Assembly (NCBI GenBank): GCA_002682825.1
Contig: NOKP01000007.1
Location: 124,001-188,000 of the forward strand
Reading direction: 5' to 3'
Source of the DNA: Neonectria sp. B-13
Lineage: Eukaryota > Ascomycota > Sordariomycetes > Hypocreales > Nectriaceae
Length of the DNA stretch: 64,000 nucleotides
Shown: positions 46,070 to 55,927 of the stretch, in pieces
How the letters are laid out: each line of letters opens with the position of its first letter
Numbering within the stretch: position 1 is the stretch's first letter
The notes under the pieces: model-generated
Told to the model about the DNA's origin: nothing
Database searches by the model: none
Seen by the model: only the letters and a program-made list of their open reading frames with translations
Position numbers and translations under genes: made by a program

Positions 46070-46197
46070 GAATGTGCTAGCAATTGCACGTTTCGATCGT
46101 GCGACTTGAATTGCTTGTTAGTCGATGTTCCTACACCTTGGGTGAAGGAGGTGCTTACCCTCCGGGTTATGAGCCCGGCTGGAATAAGTTAGTGTGC

Positions 46198-46205
46198 GTT
46201 CGAAC
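46198..46205 (-). promoter_or_regulatory. B-box-like GTTCGAAC inside tRNA intron 1
   Basis: Nucleotides 57-64 of the unspliced transcript read GTTCGAAC, close to the B-box core GTTCGA. This is the distance from the A box at which a B box lies in an intronless tRNA gene. The genuine T-arm sequence is pushed to about nucleotide 163 by the introns. Confidence 0.45.
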
Positions 46206-46243
46206 GTGAAACTTGAGGATTGTGGTGTAAACATACCGCGCTT

Positions 46244-46254
46244 CCACTGCGCCA
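46244..46254 (-). promoter_or_regulatory. A box of tRNA-iMet
   Basis: TGGCGCAGTGG, nucleotides 8-18 of the tRNA, matches the A-box consensus TRGYNNAGYGG. It lies wholly in exon 1. Confidence 0.8.
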
Positions 46255-46261
46255 AATTGCT

Positions 46262-47129
46262 TTGTTGCTGATGACAGAGCCGCAATTATTACTAATTATG
46301 TAACGGGGTGGTTGCCCTGTGGAGTATATTTTGAAGTCTCGATACTTGACTACCGTCGGGTATGGTGACAAAGAAGTTCAGAATGGCGAAACTGAACCTG
46401 CAAACGCTTCTCACCTGGCCTTTGTACCTGAAGGAGATAGCCTGAGATCTTCAAACTGGCTGCGTTAGTCCTTGCCAGCTTGCACGCTGAAACTTTCGAC
46501 TCGCCAATCGCCATCGTTCTCCTTTACCTTGTCATTGAGGACACCACGCGATGACTACCGCTCATCGTCGCTATCTACCTAACGACCTCTGCGACTTCGA
46601 ATTATTTGCTCAGGGCCGGCACGACTGCGAATCCCCTTGCTTCCACCTAGTTCTCATCATCGTCCACATCGTATTCTCTCTCCTGATCATCCTTAGCCGC
46701 CTTCCTGCGACTCGACTTCCTTTTCTCGAACTCTAGGATATATATGCGCTGTGCAATTCCTTTGCTCTGTCGAGAGAAGAGAAAAAGTCGACGTGGAGTT
46801 CAGGTATAAACTATGAACGGAGCATATTGAGCCACGCGACGTTGCCTCATGTTGGAGCACGTAACGTAGGTCCAACCCGATTTCTTCTGTGGCTCGTTAG
46901 TTTTATAATACAGTCATCTTGGTTTTCTAGTTTCTCACAAGTAGCTTTCTCCGCGATGTGGCCGTTGGGAAGAAATAAAGGTTTCAGACCCGAACTTGGC
47001 AAACCTACGCGACCTTGTCGGCCATGCTCCCATATATACCTCCAGTCCTCCAGACCAAACCGCGTCCCCTCGCTCATCTGTACTGCTCAATCTCCCAGAA
47101 TCCAACACCAACCAAGCAAAGACCTCATC
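46262..47129. other. intergenic region, nothing firmly recognised
   Basis: The 5' flank of the tRNA gene and the promoter of the F-box gene. A 61-aa frame at 46551-46736 with one hydrophobic segment is present but has no other support. Confidence 0.5.
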
Positions 47130-48152
47130 ATGCAACCCACCGATTCCGCGCTTCTCCGGCTGCTAGCTTGGATCAAAACGGCATGGCGAGGGCATGACGG
47201 AAAGCAGAGCTCGCACTTTCTCCAACTGCCCGTTGACCTGGTTCATTGCATAGGGGACCATCTGCCACTTCAGGACCAATTTGTTCTTGCCCAGACCTGC
47301 CGCGATTTACGTGCCGTCTTCTATCGCCGACGTTATTCGCCTAAGCACCTCTCTCACGTGCAGTTTCTCGAGTATCTTGCTATTCTCGCCCGCGATATGC
47401 CAGACCAGTGGGTTTGCGAGCTTTGCATGGCTCTCCACCCTATCATCACTTCCGACACTCCTCGACTTCCGGAAAAGACCACTTGCCCCCTGGAGTCGAG
47501 GCACGTGGACTACAACTTGGTATTATTCAAGCTCAAACACCGCCACGTCCAACTGACGCTCAAGTACACACGGATGGCACAAATTCAGAGGCGATACCGC
47601 AATTATCTCAAGGCGTTGTTATCCACTACTCAGTCTACTTTTTTGACCCACCCGTTTGAGCAGAATCCTCTCATGACTCGCTTGATTACTCGCCCTAAGG
47701 TAGTCGAGGGGAACTACCTACTACTATCTATCCTGGAGTACGCGAAGAACACTAAGACGGTGTCTCCAGAAACTATTGGAAGCCTAAGAGTTTGCCAGCA
47801 CCAAGATCTTGCATTCCCTTCTGCCCAAACCTTCCGCCTCTTCCTTCGATATGGCCCCCTGCTATCAAATATGGTTTTATCGAGGGCTGTCAATAAGGCT
47901 TTTGAGGCTGAGACTCCAGGAGACGAGATACACGGCTCTTGTCCTGGTTGCCCTACCGATTTTACCGTGCAGATAACTCCGGATCACGCCACGATCAAGG
48001 TCTGGCAAAGCTTGGGGTTTGAGGGTTCCCCGTTGCAGCCAGGCTGGCTAGTGCACACCTACGAGTACTTCAACTTCAGGCCCAGACCGGTCGAGTATTT
48101 TACCCACGACGAGCCAGGGACAATCCGAAGCCTTTACGAGAATGAAGAGTAG
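47130..48152 (+). CDS. F-box domain protein
   Basis: A single exon encodes 340 aa from the ATG at 47130; the frame is open upstream to 46827 but that part is not protein-like. Residues about 28-66 (HFLQLPVDLVHCIGDHLPLQDQFVLAQTCRDLRAVF) form an F-box, which would bind Skp1 in an SCF ubiquitin ligase. A Cys pair (CELC) follows at about residue 90, and another cysteine pair (CPGC) lies near residue 270, so a metal-binding element is possible. No leucine-rich repeat or WD repeat is visible. This resembles the large lineage-specific F-box families of filamentous ascomycetes, in which the C-terminal region recognises unknown targets. Confidence 0.8.
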   Translation: MQPTDSALLRLLAWIKTAWRGHDGKQSSHFLQLPVDLVHCIGDHLPLQDQFVLAQTCRDLRAVFYRRRYSPKHLSHVQFLEYLAILARDMPDQWVCELCMALHPIITSDTPRLPEKTTCPLESRHVDYNLVLFKLKHRHVQLTLKYTRMAQIQRRYRNYLKALLSTTQSTFLTHPFEQNPLMTRLITRPKVVEGNYLLLSILEYAKNTKTVSPETIGSLRVCQHQDLAFPSAQTFRLFLRYGPLLSNMVLSRAVNKAFEAETPGDEIHGSCPGCPTDFTVQITPDHATIKVWQSLGFEGSPLQPGWLVHTYEYFNFRPRPVEYFTHDEPGTIRSLYENEE

Positions 48153-48223
48153 AACTGGTGTTAAAGAGACTTAAGATTCGTGGTCAAGGTCTGAAGGAGT
48201 TGGATTTTCGGCGCAGCTGAGAT

Positions 48224-48859
48224 ATGCAAAGGATCACTCACTTTCGAGAAGCACATTTACGCACATATAGACTACATCTCAGATCACCATCAGACTTAAA
48301 CGCATTCTTGCAAAGTTGGAAGAATAATTTGCTTTGGGATGCTCTTTGTCCCCACATGGATTCATTCGAGGGGAGAGGCAAACAGGAAGCACCGGGAAGC
48401 GACAGCTTTCCGCTGGCGTGACTGTGTCTATCACGCGTACATCATGATCCAATGGCAGAAATATTGGTTCGAGAGAAACATGAAGGACTTTTGCAAAAGT
48501 TCAACGAGGCACTGAGGAAATACTCCATGGCAGGACGAGCTGCATTCATCAATTTCCCCGACGAAGCACTGGTGCCAGAGGCCCACGAACAAGCGTACTT
48601 CGGTCATAACCACCTGGAGTTGCGGCAGATCAGGGATATCTGGGACAAGGAAATTTTCTTCTGCTGGACCCAAAGCATTCAGCTTCCGAAACCGGAACGG
48701 AATGTGGTAACCAAAGAATCCGACTCTGAGCCGCGCGTAGAGACTTTCGCACTTATGACATCCAATACGATGGGGCTAGATGGATACACGGACGTGGCCG
48801 CCGAGAAGGAATTTGACGCAGGCCAAGTCTTCACGGACAGGATAGCAGGAGAACAGTGA
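48224..48859 (+). pseudogene. frame-shifted remnant of a fungal gene
   Basis: Protein-like sequence runs through three successive frames. The first (about 48224-48385) includes SWKNNLLWDALCPHMDSFEG. A second frame then reads FRWRDCVYHAYIMIQWQKYW across about 48395-48490. From about 48485 a third frame reads LLQKFNEALRKYSMAGRAAF and onward to a TGA at 48857-48859. Composition (many aromatic and charged residues, few repeats) is coding-like in all three parts, and there is no splice donor/acceptor pair at the switches. The simplest reading is a once-continuous gene with at least two indels. The family is not recognised. It follows the F-box gene on the same strand. Confidence 0.55.
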
Positions 48860-49830
48860 AACAACTTTGAGCCCTTGAAGAATGAATTTGTGGGAGGAAT
48901 TCAAGAGTTGACTGATTTGGGCTTTTAAGCTCGTAAGGGTTTATCAACGACATTGGAACTTCACTACCACCCTTTCCCTTACGGAGAAAGACCATTTGAT
49001 GGCAACTGATTGTGCAAAATGCAGTGAATCCGCAGTATTTAGTTGTAACCCTCCTCGCTGGAGCACCAACAATTCATGTAGCTTAAGATAAGGATTTCTT
49101 TGCCTTAAAGGTGTATTGGAGTGACGGTCAACAACGCTACTAGAGTTGTATCTGCAGCATGATTCAGCCTTGGAGACTGGAAAGACGACCAGGAACCGCA
49201 CCAGCCTAGGAAATGAGGTAAAGACAAAAAAGAGAGTTAGGTCCAACGTGAAGCTAGCGGAGCCACCTAACACATATTCGATAGCAACACTTATGGACCA
49301 AGGTTTTACACCTTCATAATTGCCGACAAACTGTTCTAGACCTTCAATTGTACCGTGGTATCTAGATTTATCATTTATCCCATTCAGATCTCACTTACTA
49401 CAGCTGCGTTCCGCGTAGTGTTACTTAGAATTCACTGCATCAGTCAGGTATCCAATCATTCGGAGCATGAACCAGTCACCCTAAAGGGCATAATGAGTTA
49501 CAAAGCAGATTGATACTCTAAGGGCACGAATACCTACCCTTGGCGGTACCCTTTAGATTAGTTTTATGAAATCAACTCTAGGAGCCCAAGTTCCTTTAAC
49601 TCTAAGCCGTTCATTATGTCACAACTACATCTCTAGTCCTTCTTTACTTTAGTGCAATAGTTTACTTGATTTTGAGGTATCAACTCTTATGCTCTTTGCT
49701 AGCAATTCTAGACTTTATTACTGCAATTATTCATTTAGGAGCTAGCCTGTAAACCAAACTTTCCGCATTATTACAACATTAAGGACTAGCCTAGTGACTG
49801 GCATTCAGTGGGTTCTTTATATTAAAGTAG
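48860..49830. other. intergenic, A/T-richer region
   Basis: A 1-kb stretch with no credible ORF, A/T-richer than the surroundings between about 49280 and 49830. It could be decayed sequence, but no transposon feature (terminal repeat, open frame) is visible. Confidence 0.5.
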
Positions 49831-52293
49831 TTACATTTCGTTCCTGATGAGGTACTCAAAATGCCGAATCAATTCCTTGACAGACCTTGGTTGCTGGTGA
49901 GATGACTGACTGCTGCCGGGATCCGACGTCCGGAGTGTTTGTAATGAGGGCCTCTCTGTCGATACGTCCATGAGGCGAGTTGTAAAGGGTGACGAGCTTC
50001 GCTCGTGAGTCGCGATTATGGGTGAGCCGGTGCGATAGCTCCTGGGTTCCATCGTAAGATCAAGTCCGTTTATGGATTGATATTCATAGTGGCTATTGCT
50101 ATTTTCGCCTCCAACGGGAAGCTCCAGGCCAGTGCTAGGATTATCTTGCCCTCCTGAAATACCTACGAGGTCCTGGGATTGGCGCGTTGTGGCGTTGGCT
50201 TTGTGATGGTGCCGGTCCTCAACTGCCGTCTTCTCGCTTTCCGTACCTGGCTTCTTCTTTGAGGAACAAGCATATACCGCATCTTTGTCGCATTTCAGTA
50301 GTATACCGTGCAAGTCCTGGACAATCTTGGAGCCGTCGCATCGCTTGTTTTGGTCAGCCACCAGCATTTCTTTCTCAATAAGTTCCAGAAACTTGCTCAT
50401 GGCGTCAGAACATAGCTCGTGGATTTGCAATTCTTTGATCCACTGCACTGGTCAGTTGGTAGGCGCTGTAGTATCAAGCTCCCAACTCACTTCTCTGACT
50501 GTGTGCTTGACCTCTGCTTGAGATGGGCCCTGGCTCGTAGTCCTGGAGTCGGCATCGCCATGGGCGCCATGATGAAGGTAATAGAACGTATCACTGGAGT
50601 AGTTCTGCCTCCTGTCCTCATCTAGTCTTTTTTTGGAGAACTCCTTGACGCATGTGGTATCCCCTCGTATAAATACAGAGGCATGTTCAAGAAAGACACA
50701 CCCCAGTGCCCAAATGTCGTACCTAGCCCCGACAAAGCCATCCACTTCACTTTCGGGAGCTTTGTAAGTCTGCGTGTATCCCCCAACCCCGGCCCAGGGT
50801 GCTAGGGACTTGGATTGCGTTGTATGGAACTGAGCAAGCCCCAAGTCGGCGATTACCAGGTGGTCGTGCTTGTCTCGGTAGTTCTTGAACCAAAGAATGT
50901 TCTGTGGCTTGATATCGCTGTGGCGCCCATGTCTTGCGGTGAGTATGATCCGCTCCATTTGCTCTCCACTTAAGGCGGTATATGATGGATGGAGGTTGTG
51001 AAGGTTATTCAGGCTACTCAATATACCGAGACACTGTCGGAAAAACCAGCAGACATGCTCATGCACCAACGGCTGGTATCGCGACGGGATTTCCTCCCAT
51101 AAGTTGGTAAGATCCCCGTCGGCCCATTCAAAAACAAGGTAGTAGAAGTCGGCACGACGAAATGAGAAAAGAAGTTGGTGCAGATGATCGCGGTTCTTTG
51201 CTTCCCGGATGACTACTCGTTTCGCGAGCGAGTCTGCTTCGCGCGGGTGCTCTACCAGGTCATGGTGGATCGTCTTGATGGCGAAATATGCTGGTTTCTG
51301 GAATTGACCTCGATACCACAGGTGCGACGGCTCAATCTTTACCTTGGTGACTTTTCCAAAGCCTCCGAACTTCGACTCGGGAGGTTCGCAGTTCAGGAAA
51401 GGGAGGACGAAGTCTCCAGGAAGTCGGAAGTGGTCCACCAGTTCCCCGTCGTCCTTGATGCTGCAGAAGAGACTGCATAGTTGCATCTGCTTAATCACGA
51501 AGAACTCTGCCTGGCTGTACGTCCAATTGCAATCGGAGAGGGACGTAAGTTCTTTGCCGTGTCGATCGTACAATCGCGGCCGAAAGTTATTGCGGTCTAG
51601 TTCAAGCTTGAAGGGGAGCTGATCGTCCTCTATCTGGGCTTGAACGAAGTTCTCAAGAAACTCTAGACATCCCGTGAGCAACAATGTGCCCATAATCTTC
51701 AGCCTCTTAGGCCGGTAGTGGTTCTCGGCGTTCTCATATATCTTGTTGGCGAATCTTCCAAGGGCTTCTTCCGAGAACTTCTGACTTAATAACTTTTCAA
51801 CATTACTCGGACTCAGAATTCTGCAAAGCTGTCCCAACGGGAGAAATGATTGACTCTCCGTAGGATCTATTGCAGGCTTCACGCAGGCATCCAGCAGAGT
51901 CGCCCAGATGGAATCGATCTTAACATCGACAGCCGGGGCATGCGTATCACTGGACTCTCCAAACACATCGACTGATTCCTCGCGGTCCTCGAGGGACTCA
52001 ATCCAGGCTTTATGGCCCCTATCACCAACTGTCTGAAAAGACGTGACACTCTCCTTGTCTGAGGTTGGTGAGCATCCACCTGGTGTTCCGTCGTCGCTGG
52101 GCTTCAAGAAGCTGTTGGGAATGCTCGGCGATTCCCCTCTAATCCCAGGTCTGTCCACGGTGTCAATTATACTTTTCAGTTTGAGGATGCTAATACACGG
52201 GGCCGAGGGGATATTCTGGGGGGCGCTCCCCGGCGGGTTCCCTCGAGCCGCAGGGCCCGGATGAGACGGTGTTTCGTGCCTCGTGGCCGCCAT
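49831..52293 (-). CDS. protein kinase-domain protein with degenerate catalytic motifs (recognition-type block)
   Basis: Exons 50491-52293 and 49831-50442 flank a 48-nt intron (HTVRE-WIKELQ). The product is 804 aa from the ATG at 52293, which has an ACCATGG context; an ATG at 52326 is also possible. Residues 1-125 are disordered. About 128-235 is a helical module shared with the second kinase at 57 kb (LPFKLELD echoes LPIEVRFD). The kinase domain starts at GGFGKV (about 310-314), with Lys340, HSDIKPQN in place of HRD at 458-465 (Asp460 retained) and DLG in place of DFG at 483-485, then APE. The C-terminal tail is Ser-rich. It lies with a HET gene and a second related kinase, which suggests a role in non-self recognition signalling. 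Confidence 0.82.
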
Positions 52294-53196
52294 GGTAGAG
52301 CTGGACTTGGGGTAGAGATTCATCATCTTGGAGCTACGCGATCCATGGATATCATGGTTGAGTGCCCGAAAAGAGAGGGTGCTGCACTTGAGCGTCGAAA
52401 TCTTCGCACTCCAGACGTTTGTGATGAGATTGTCATGGTGGTTTATCAGGCTTTGTACAAGCGCAGGTCCTTTCATCCTGCGCTGGGCCCGGCCATTTGC
52501 ACTTCTCAGCCTGATCAACGCACATCTCGTCCATTGAGACACCTCTACCACACTTCTTTCTTCCAGCCGCTGCGTCAACCCCAGCCGAGATAATCACCTT
52601 CTGCATGGCGTCGACCAACAGAGGTAAGGAGGAATTGCATGTAACGTCAAGCTCGATAAGGCTGCGGAGACGGACAAAGGGATTCGGTATGCTCTCCTCA
52701 CTGCTTGATTTGCAGTGTCAGGGTAACACCTTGGCCGTTAATACCTACCTTATTTGGCACGCCACTTTCTGCGATCAGCATCGTAAAGCACAATTGTGTT
52801 TGGCTGTGTTGTGCCGAGTAGTGACGAATTGGGTTAGGATTCAGCTCCTGTCTCATTTCAAGCCCAGCTGAACAATGTTCGGCCGCCCGAAGGAAAACGC
52901 CAAGGCAGCCTGCTTTCGTTAACCCAGAAGTTGCATATTGATGTGTCAGACGGCGCCTATATTGGGCGGTCTCGACCGCATCGCCTCCGCCACGGCTTTG
53001 CCTCTTTGCGACCAGTCGCCTTCGCTTTCAAGTCGCCTCCGCCACGGCTTCTGCCTCGTTTCTGCCTGGCTTTCGCCCAACTTTTAATCTGGCCACTTCC
53101 GTCTTTCTTCCCCGGCCTCACTATCACCCACGGTCCATACACCCATCTCATCTTCTATCAGACTGGCATTTCTCTAGTATCCATTACCTCGACATC
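52294..53196. other. intergenic region with an 18-bp direct repeat
   Basis: No gene is recognised. TCGCCTCCGCCACGGCTT occurs at 52981-52998 and again at 53033-53050, separated by 34 bp. The region probably holds divergent promoters of the kinase and the small ORF. Confidence 0.55.
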
Positions 53197-53585
53197 ATGG
53201 CGACGTCAATTCAAAACCACATGCAAACGGATGTCGACCCTAGGCACGAGACTATTCAAATCAACGCCAAGTATGTGAGCCCACAGCAGCTTCTGCATAT
53301 CTTGGGGCAGCGGTTACCGAGGGACAAGTTCTCCGTCGAGATGCAACAGGACGTGTACACTATTCGCTGGGACCGAGAATACCTGGGTAGTGGAAGGCAA
53401 AAAGAAGCGAGATCAGGATCACATTTAATCAGCTCTTGAACGTCATAAAGAGCGAAATACCTGGCTCATGCCGGAAGCACCCCCCGCCCGCCGACCCTGA
53501 GCACATGGTTTACACCAAGTCGTTTATCACGTCTGCGGCAAGGTCGAGAAACCGCATCTACTCCTCCGTGAGGACTGTACTATGA
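53197..53585 (+). pseudogene. small protein gene with a frame change
   Basis: The ATG at 53197 opens 80 codons. Protein-like sequence (QINAKYVSPQQLLHILGQRL, VYTIRW) ends near 53395. From about 53403 a frame one base back is better: it reads RSEIRITFNQLLNVIKSEIP and continues to a TGA at 53583-53585, passing the original stop. The switch falls in a CAAAAAG run, so it may be a one-base indel in a homopolymer, a sequencing error, or less likely a programmed -1 shift. Without the change the protein is truncated. A full-length form would be about 125 aa. It lies between the kinase and HET genes. No family is assigned. Confidence 0.5.
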
Positions 53586-53690
53586 GGACTTGTTTGTTGG
53601 GGTATTGTGCTTAGAAAGTGTTACTCGAAGGCTTCTGAGAGATGGCAATAGGCGTTTTGAGTCATACAATTTCCAAGTCAATTTGTAGGG

Positions 53691-55586
53691 CTAGTAAATC
53701 TCGACATGTTCCCCATTTGATCCTACATTATGTTCCAATAGCCAGGCCACACCCGCTCGAACATAATCATTCCCCCCTTCTGACTTGTCCTCTACACGTG
53801 CGACGAGGAGAACGTAGTGTGCCAGGTCATCGCGCGATTGTCGGCGTTTGTCCTTGCCAATGACCACCCCCCGCAAACTCGTAATCGGTATCTGGTGCTG
53901 CTCATCAAGCTTGACCCTGTGTAGAAGGTCAACCCGGCTTAGTGTAAGGTCTCTCGCGAATGCCTTCACAGTAGACCCACTGGTGCTCGAGACCATGTCG
54001 GTATCCGACTTCTTCGTTTCGAATGGAGACGCGTATTCATGGGTCCAGTCGACGTGGTCGAACGGCACATGCATATACGTGATCGGGCCCTCGTAGGCCA
54101 TCCAGGACCAGGACGGAATTGGGCGGGATTCCGGGTACGGAATTCGAGTCAGATAGGTGTCATCCGGTCGGGACCACAGTAAGCTACGCTCCAAATACCC
54201 GTCAAAGATTCCAAATCCGCCCCGTGTCTTGAAGGCGCCGAGAAGTCGCTGCTCGAGGCCGAGTATAGCCACTGGGCGGTCGGATATCCGAGTAAAGGCA
54301 AGTCTAGAGTACCTCTGATAAAGATCCTGGAACAGCGTGATTCTTCCCCCCTTGTAGTATTTGAGAATTGACTTGGGGAAGTCCGAGTCTCCAAACAGGG
54401 TCGCTTTGGGGCTACGTGAACATCTCGGTTAGAACTGAGCAGCTATACAACGAGGAGCAACAAAACATACTTGGTGAGCTTGAAGAGGCGTTCACAACAT
54501 ACACCTTTGCCGCATTCCCAGTAGACTTGTGTCTTGGTGAAGTGAATAGTCCGCCGAGACAGAGCGCGCTCTTGGAGCACCCACCCACGCGTGTTCAGCG
54601 GTGCCAGTTCCAGGTCCTGGTGATAATCCTCCATGAACTCTGAAATATGAAGCGTTCCTCCTCCGGTAGTCTGGACGGTGACGGAAAGTGGTGGACTCGT
54701 CTGACGAGTGAGAAATCCCTCGTTGGACGAGGTTGCTGAGGCGGCCGTAATCGTGCAATATGCGTTACTGAATACCAGGTCCATTCGACCAGCTTCACGC
54801 TCCCAGTCCTCCGTGTCGTCTTGGATAATACACAATGAGTCGATCCAGAGATAGAAGACCCCAAGCCCCCTTGCCACTCTGATGGCGTCCAGGAAGTTCA
54901 GAGGGAGGAGATTGATTGGGATCTCTTTACGGAGTGTCTCGAAGTTGCTCCTCGAGGTACACAGCTTGGGACCATTGCCCCAACAGTGGCTGAGAGCGAG
55001 ATAACGCACGAAGGAAGACCCTTGGACGACTTCCAGACGTACCTGAGAGTCGCCCACGTGGATAAGCCGAGTCGGCATTTGCAGAATGTCATCATCTAGG
55101 AATTTCTCGGGCCCGTGGCCATGCTCGGAGTCGCATACATGGAGCCACTGACGAAGGAGTTGATACTGATTGGGGCTATCCGAAAGAAACAGGGTGGGAT
55201 ATCCGACTTGGGCAAATTCGAGTTGTGGTGATTTGCTATCTAAGATGACCGTTAGCCCTTTAGTCATGGGTACGTTTCAGCCAATTCGTACCAGGATCAG
55301 CAAAGAAGGACAAGATCGGCCGGCTGTCAAGCTCCGTCGTGTTCATGGTCGAGGCTCGCCGAACGCAGCGCAGTTGTTCACCTTCACCAAGTCCCAGCCC
55401 TTTCGAGACGGTGTATAGCAGCTTGCATAAACCGCATCTCAAGGATCTCGCCGCAAAGTCGCTCACTGCCCCAGAAATTGTGAATTCGGGCTCCCAGATG
55501 CGAAATGTTGAGCACTCATCGCAAAGTTGACTTCTTTCTTTTGAAGATGCTCTGTCAACTCGGGAAAAGAATGACTGTGCAAACAT
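53691..55586 (-). CDS. heterokaryon incompatibility (HET) domain protein
   Basis: Exons 55292-55586, 54471-55239 and 53691-54411, with introns of 52 and 59 nt (FADP-DSKSP, KLT-NPKATL). The product is 594 aa. The N-terminus has two CxxC pairs (Cys22/25 and Cys51/54), common before HET domains. The HET domain spans about 177-330: RYLALSHCWG, FLDAIRVARGLGVFYLWIDSLCIIQDD, EREAGRMDLVFSNAYCTITA and TRGWVLQERALSRRTIHF. The C-terminal part carries RPIPSWSWMAYEGPITY, another typical HET-protein block. HET domains trigger regulated cell death after non-self fusion in filamentous fungi. Here it is flanked by two related kinases. Confidence 0.93.
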
Positions 55587-55927
55587 ATTGTCTGTGTGTA
55601 CCGTCCAGTGGTCTCGTAATCTGGCGCTTTGCTAGTTCGGTCAGCACTGATAAAAGACTAGGCTTGCCGGCGATGGCTGATTGATGGCAAGCATACACGC
55701 TGTAGAGAGGGCCGTCAGTATCATTGATATCAAGAGAGGTTTCCATCTGGCTACCGACCGTCTGGAAAGCTGTCAGCTTTTATGTACGTGGAAATTCATA
55801 GGCAGTATTTCCTATCCACTCACATTCTGTATCCCGTCCTCATCACGGGTTGGTTAGCTCCGTCATCTTTAAACTAGGATCCTTGGTTCTAACTGACGTA
55901 CTGCGTGTGCTATTTCAGTCATCTTGT
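55587..55927. other. short intergenic region, possible small frame
   Basis: A minus-strand frame at 55555-55746 encodes 63 aa starting METSLDINDTDGPLYS. It could be a small gene or an unplaced upstream exon of the HET gene, but no splice evidence links it. Confidence 0.3.

Larger units (their letters stand above)
46078..46261 (-). tRNA. initiator tRNA-Met (CAT) split by two mRNA-type introns
   Basis: Exons are 46237-46261 (25 nt), 46159-46178 (20 nt) and 46078-46104 (27 nt). Joined, they give a perfect 72-nt initiator cloverleaf. The acceptor AGCAATT pairs with AATTGCT (A1-U72, an initiator hallmark) before discriminator A. D-stem GCGC/GCGC is intact. The anticodon stem CCGGG/CCCGG has the three initiator G:C pairs around loop CTCATAA. 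The variable loop is AGGTC, and the T-arm is GCACG-ATCGAAA-CGTGC with the initiator-type AUCGAAA loop. Intron 1 (58 nt, 46179-46236) runs GTATGT...CTAAC...CAG and intron 2 (54 nt, 46105-46158) GTAAGC...CTAAC...AAG. They interrupt positions 26/27 and the variable loop, not 37/38 where fungal nuclear tRNA introns lie. The signals match the protein-gene introns of this genome, implying spliceosomal removal. S. pombe U6 snRNA is a precedent for an mRNA-type intron in a Pol III transcript. Confidence 0.9.

Noticed and set aside
46078..46261. Two ordinary tRNA-endonuclease introns
   Set aside because: Neither intron is at 37/38, the anticodon loop is uninterrupted, and both have GT donors, CTAAC motifs and AG acceptors instead of a bulge-helix-bulge arrangement.
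46189..46371. Minus-strand 60-codon ORF overlapping the tRNA gene
   Set aside because: It runs through tRNA exon 1 and intron 1 and has no protein-like character; the tRNA structure explains the sequence far better.
46551..46736. 61-codon ORF with a hydrophobic stretch
   Set aside because: Only one weak membrane-like segment, no conservation signal visible, and it lies in the promoter region of the F-box gene.
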